Source of the DNA: Gonatopus flavifemur
Lineage: Eukaryota > Arthropoda > Insecta > Hymenoptera > Dryinidae
Direction of reading: 5' to 3'
Assembly (NCBI GenBank): GCA_018340375.1
Contig: JAFFJZ010000004.1
Coordinates: 23,658,001 to 23,722,000 of the forward strand
DNA: 64,000 bases
Shown here: positions 60,484 to 64,000 of the stretch, in pieces
Position numbering within the stretch: the stretch's first letter is position 1
Layout: every line of letters begins with the position of its first letter
The notes under the pieces: model-generated
Told to the model about the DNA's origin: nothing
The model's input: the letters and a program-made list of their open reading frames with translations, nothing else
Database searches by the model: none
Position numbers and translations under genes: made by a program

Positions 60484-60754
60484 CAATGAGAAAAATGTTC
60501 ATGTATAATTTTCCATCATTCATAGTAAATTGAGAATATCTTAACCTGAAAATATGCTGTTGAACGTGCATGAACTATGCAGCAATTGAAGCTATCTTCA
60601 CGCACTTCCGTTCTAAATGTTACTCGTTTGTATTGTGGATTCAACCAAATGACAGTTAAATTTATCAGCTCCGACAACACATTTGTGGTTTCCAGGTCAT
60701 AACCTTGATTTCTCATCAATTATGGGAAATTATACAACCAAATTTTTCTCAGTG
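60484..60754. mobile_element. Non-autonomous element, ends CACTGAGAAAAAT, 2-bp duplication TA
   Basis: The left end CAATGAGAAAAATGTTCATG (one mutation from CACTG) mirrors the right end CAAATTTTTCTCAGTG, with further inner similarity (TGTATAATTTTCC). TA flanks both sides (60482-60483 and 60755-60756). It lies in the same intron. Confidence 0.65.
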
Positions 60755-61213
60755 TATATAATTATTTCATGGATTTTAGTTTCGTTTTTGACTTAAGCGG
60801 CTAATGAGATTCGGTGTACCAATGATGTGGAAAAAACCGTTTTGTCATGCAACCGATTGCTATTTTTGTCTAAGCAAACAGACAGATTTTGGAAAAAATA
60901 TGTGATGGGATTACGCAAATTTACAATCTGCCACGTTTCCAATACCACACTCGGATACACTTTTCATTCCAAAATGCCCCAAATCACCTACCCTTGAAAT
61001 TGGTAACGATTTATGACACGATACGAAAACGAATAGTGATAGCGATTTTGATGCTACTGAGAAGCATCATCTTTTAACTCAAGGTGAGTTGAATGATTGG
61101 GTGAGAGATTTGAACCTTTCAGAAGATGCAGCAGAATTGCATGCATCTCGAATGAAACAATATAACTTTTTGGCTGCAAATGTTAGGATAACGTATTACA
61201 GAGACCGTGACAA

Positions 61214-61949
61214 CCCAATCAGAATTTAACAACTGGCGCAGTACTGCACCAGTACCGGCTAACACTGGCGGGGTACTGGCGGTCTGCACTGCAGCAGTAC
61301 TGGCATTTGCCCGAAATGATAACGCTTTTCCGTACTGGGTACTTGGTACTGGCACAGTACTGGTAACCGGTAATGGTCTTCAGTACCGGCGCAATACGCC
61401 CAATCAGAATTCCACAACTAGCGCTGTACTGCGCCAATACCGGCTAAGACTGGTGGGGTACTGGTGGTCTGTACTGCAACAGTACTGGCATTTGGCCGAA
61501 ATGATAACGCTTTTCCATACTGGGTACGTGCTAGCTGACTCTTGGAGGTCGAATACTGGCACTGTACTCCGCCTGTTGTCAACATTGGCATACTTCGGGT
61601 TTTCTGATTGGGTGATTTCCTATTTGCAATCACTGCAGTGCCTGTATTGTATCAGTACTTGCTCAACATCAAGCTTTCAGTACTGGTGTATCAGTACTGG
61701 CGTAGTATTGTATCAGTACTTGGTCGACATCAAGCTTTCAGTACTGGTGTATCAGTACTGGCATAGTACTGTATCAATACTTGGTCGAAATCAAACTTTC
61801 AATACTGGTGTATCAGTACTGGTATAGTACTGTATTTCTATGTATCCAGTACTAAATCCGTACGTGCTAGCCGACTCTTGGGGGCCCAATACTGGCACTG
61901 TACTCCGCCTGTTGTCAACATTGGCATACTTCGGTTTTTTCTGATTGGG
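61214..61949. mobile_element. Non-autonomous element, ends CCCAATCAGAA, 2-bp duplication AA
   Basis: The left end CCCAATCAGAATTTAACAAC mirrors the right end TTTTTTCTGATTGGG. AA flanks both sides (61212-61213 and 61950-61951). The interior is an array of GCAGTACTGC / GCCAGTACTGGC words with longer internal direct copies. Removing the element and one AA joins the surrounding exon in frame. A 206-codon frame through the array (61207-61827) reflects the repeat, not a gene. Confidence 0.85.
61399..61622. mobile_element. Second CCCAATCAGAA element nested inside the first
   Basis: A complete pair of ends (CCCAATCAGAATTCCACAAC and CGGGTTTTCTGATTGGG) lies within the outer copy. The flanks are CG (61397-61398) and TG (61623-61624), which would be a 2-bp duplication with one CpG-type transition. 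Confidence 0.65.
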
Positions 61950-62974
61950 AAGCTTAAACAGTCATATCATGCAAAAGAGTGGCGGTTATTCATTGACAAC
62001 AATAAAATCAGCTTAAAAGCAGTTTTTTCACTCAACGAAAACGAAAAACCATCGATACCCATTGCACATGCTGTTAATACTAAAGAATCCTATGAGACAA
62101 TGGTCAAATTATTGGAATTCATCGAGTACGAAAAGCACGATTGGAAGATTTGTTCTGATTTAAAAGTAGAGGGCATGCTATCTGGAATACCGCAAGGATA
62201 CACAAGATATTGTTGTTTCCTATGTCTCTGGGATAGTTGTGATCGCGAACATCGTTATGAAAAAAAAACAATGGCCAAAAAGAAAAAAACATACGTTGGG
62301 TGAGAATAATGTCAAATATGTGGCTCTCGTAAAGAGAGAAAACATTATTCTTCCACCATTACACATCAAACTGGGGCTTCTAAAAAAACTTCGTGAGAGC
62401 GTTGAAGTCATCTAAGAACCCTGTTCGAAAATCTCTCTACCGCGAAAATCAAAGAAGGTGTTCCCGATGGTCCACAAATGAGAGAACTGATGGAAGATGA
62501 AAAATTTCTGACATATTTGCCCCCTGATGAAACTGCAGCTTATAATTTGTTCAAGTCAGTTGTTTCTGGTCTCCTTGGAAATAATAAGGATCCGAAGTAC
62601 AAAATGATCATGGCCAATTTACTTAAGAATTATGCAAAAATAGGTATACTATACCGCTCTTCTATTCCATCTTTTGTCATATGTCCTGTATCCCTTCACT
62701 TTTCCTAACAGGAGTGAATATGTCTCTCAAGATCCCTTTTTTACATTCCCACTTGGATTTTTTCCCGGGGAATCTCGTCGACGTGAGTGACGAGCATGGT
62801 GAGAGATTCCACCAACAACTCAAGTCCATGAAGCAGCGTTACCAGGGATTTCGGAATGAGAGAATGATGAAGGATTATATTTGGTTTCTCATAAGAGAAA
62901 CAGATATAACAAAAAATAAACGACAATTGAGGAGTGAAAATTATTTCCAATGAAGTCATATTATATCTATGTAT

Positions 62975-63522
62975 TGAAATGAAGATGAATCAAATCAATC
63001 GAACTCGGGAATACGCTATGAATAAGATAAGAGTCCAAGGATGAAGGAAAAGCTGAATTTCGGTAGTTGTACATAAATAATTGTAACTTCGTTAATGTTT
63101 CATGAATTTCCTTTTGTTACTACGTGGTTTTCTCCGTAAGAGTACGAACTTCACGTGGAAAATTCGTAACTGAACATATTTCCGTGATTTCTATTTTTCT
63201 TCGGCAAAAAAGTGACTGTTTTATTTTCATTTTTCTTAAAAAACATGATTTCTTCTACATATTTCGGTTCGTTGCACTCAAACTACCTAATTGATCAGTA
63301 AGAACGGTAACGATATTCATTGGCAATTCAATTATGTTCAATTTGAGACCTCATGCAACTAGATTGACCATTTCTAGCTCGAGATATACCTCAAATAGTG
63401 AAACTATCATCGGAAAAAAAATTTTTAAATTGAAAAACACTCATAACTTGAAAACCTATCCATAAAAAAATTTTGTACTGTGATTTCCAAGTTCAGCCAA
63501 TCAAAATGCATAACAAAAAAAT
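62975..63522 (-). repeat. Right inverted-repeat arm, uninterrupted
   Basis: This is the mirror of the left arm and ends near TTGATTGGCTGAACTTGG in reverse complement. The outermost tip is AT-rich (TTATGCATTTTG). Confidence 0.8.
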
Positions 63523-63839
63523 AATAGCATTCAATGTACAGACAATTTTTTTCCTCTTGTGAACTAGTGTTATTAATGATACGCTCAATAATTTCTTCAA
63601 ACTGATCCGATTAACCGGATCTTCAACCTCATTAATGAATATAGTGATAAGGTTGATTTCTTTTCTAGATCAGTTGTGTGCTTTCGGAATACTAGAATCA
63701 AGGTGTGTACGATATATCGGGTGAATGTAATATGATATAATATGATTGTTATAACGATAATTTCATCTCTTTATTTTATTTTCTCTTTTCTTTTATTCCT
63801 TCTCAATTTCTTTGGTATTTTCTTCCTGTGAAATATTTT
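63523..63839. other. No gene seen
   Basis: AT-rich flank beyond the large transposon. Confidence 0.4.
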
Positions 63840-63925
63840 AGGTTTGTACCGCCATGTATTAATCTATAAACGACTGTACCTAAAGGGCACATGCCCGGGT
63901 GAATAAATAAATAAATAAATAATAG
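63840..63925 (+). mobile_element. Possible LINE 3' end with (AATA)n tail
   Basis: A small hairpin (AAGGGCACATGCCCGGGTG) is followed directly by AATAAATAAATAAATAAATA. A terminal hairpin plus short tandem tail is typical of some non-LTR 3' ends. No coding part is present. Confidence 0.4.
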
Positions 63926-64000
63926 TGTCCTGACTTCATTCTAATTTCTTCAATTCAATGATATTAATTGTGTGCAGATTATTCCTCCATTCGTTTCTTC

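Larger units (their letters stand above)
59138..62952 (+). pseudogene. Intron-containing gene of a widespread uncharacterised family, broken
   Basis: Exon 1 (59138-59370) starts MSGRKRDFECVNHPDNFCHV and has a cysteine-rich N-terminus (CHVCGNYVV, WTPNIVC). A GTATGT donor at 59371 and an AG acceptor at 60808 join it in frame to FGVPMMWKKP and CYFCLSK. In-frame stops lie near 60900 and 61016. ELNDWVRDLNLSEDAAEL and YYRDRD follow, then the element at 61214-61949, then HAKEWRLFIDNNKISLKAV, AHAVNTKESYE, CSDLKVEGML and CCFLCLWDS. After a frameshift near 62265 come NVKYVALVKRENIILPPLHI and KLGLLKK. A 68-bp intron (62644-62711) precedes FLHSHLDFFPGNLVDVSDEH and GERFHQQLKSMKQRYQGF. I recall proteins with these motifs being common in arthropods without an assigned function. 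The flanking inverted repeats here indicate that the gene belongs to a transposon. Confidence 0.75.
56578..63522 (+). mobile_element. Large DNA transposon with inverted repeats of about 550 bp
   Basis: The left arm (56578-56919 plus 58750 to about 58950) is mirrored by about 62975-63522. Shared blocks include CTGAACTTG, GAGATATACCTC, CAATGAATATCATTACCGTT, TCGTACTCTTACG and TCTTATTCATAGCGTAT. Between the arms is an intron-containing gene (59138-62952). Nested inside are elements at 56920-58747, 59416-60464, 60484-60754 and 61214-61949. No clean target duplication is seen. I do not recognise the superfamily. Confidence 0.75.

Noticed and set aside
61207..61827. 206-codon plus frame
   Set aside because: It is a translation of the CAGTACTGGC array inside a non-autonomous element. 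The apparent peptide periodicity comes from the DNA repeat.

Overview
This 64 kb window looks like a gene-poor, AT-rich stretch of an arthropod genome, most likely an insect. A hymenopteran is my guess from the mix of mariner, pogo and non-LTR families, but the sequence does not prove it. I find no convincing host gene. Almost everything that can be explained is mobile DNA, much of it nested.

Layout: 1-1984 is a DD41D Tc1/mariner-type element with an uninterrupted transposase frame, cut by the window edge. 2.6-3.8 kb is a TA-flanked inverted-repeat element. 5.15-6.23 kb is a tRNA-like (SINE) head split by an inverted-repeat element. 6.4-8.0 kb is a dead mariner that carries a foldback element. 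8.1-15.1 kb holds small inverted-repeat elements and patches of degenerate palindromic words. 15.6-18.0 kb is a broken pogo/Tigger-type transposase gene interrupted by a hAT-like element with a perfect 8-bp target duplication. 19.4-21.4 kb holds more inverted-repeat elements. 22.9-30.2 kb is one large DNA transposon (ends GGGTCATTCC, 4-bp flanking repeat GTAT) whose uncharacterised, probably transposase gene is broken by stops and by three nested insertions. 30.7-47.9 kb is a field of non-autonomous elements plus a LINE 5' fragment. 47.9-50.1 kb is a 5'-truncated LINE with a perfect 13-bp target duplication. 54.0-55.3 kb is a second dead mariner. 56.6-63.5 kb is a second large transposon with inverted repeats of about 550 bp flanking an intron-containing gene of another widespread uncharacterised family, again riddled with nested insertions.

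The most unusual pattern is a set of at least 15 non-autonomous elements of about 200-2300 bp. All have terminal inverted repeats starting CACTG, CACGG, CCCTGG, CCCAGG, CCCAAG or CCCAATC, all are flanked by a matching 2-bp duplication of varied sequence (TA, CA, TG, AA, CT, TT), and all have interiors made mostly of one family-specific short word in both orientations. Two of them sit inside transposase-like genes, and removing them with one flank copy restores the reading frame exactly. This resembles subterminal-repeat-rich CACTA/CMC elements, but the assignment is inference: no autonomous partner is in the window.

The elements do not work together as a pathway; they record successive waves of transposition. 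Relative ages can be read from the nesting: large transposons first, then GGGGAGAGTGG and 2-bp-duplication elements inside them, then further elements inside those.
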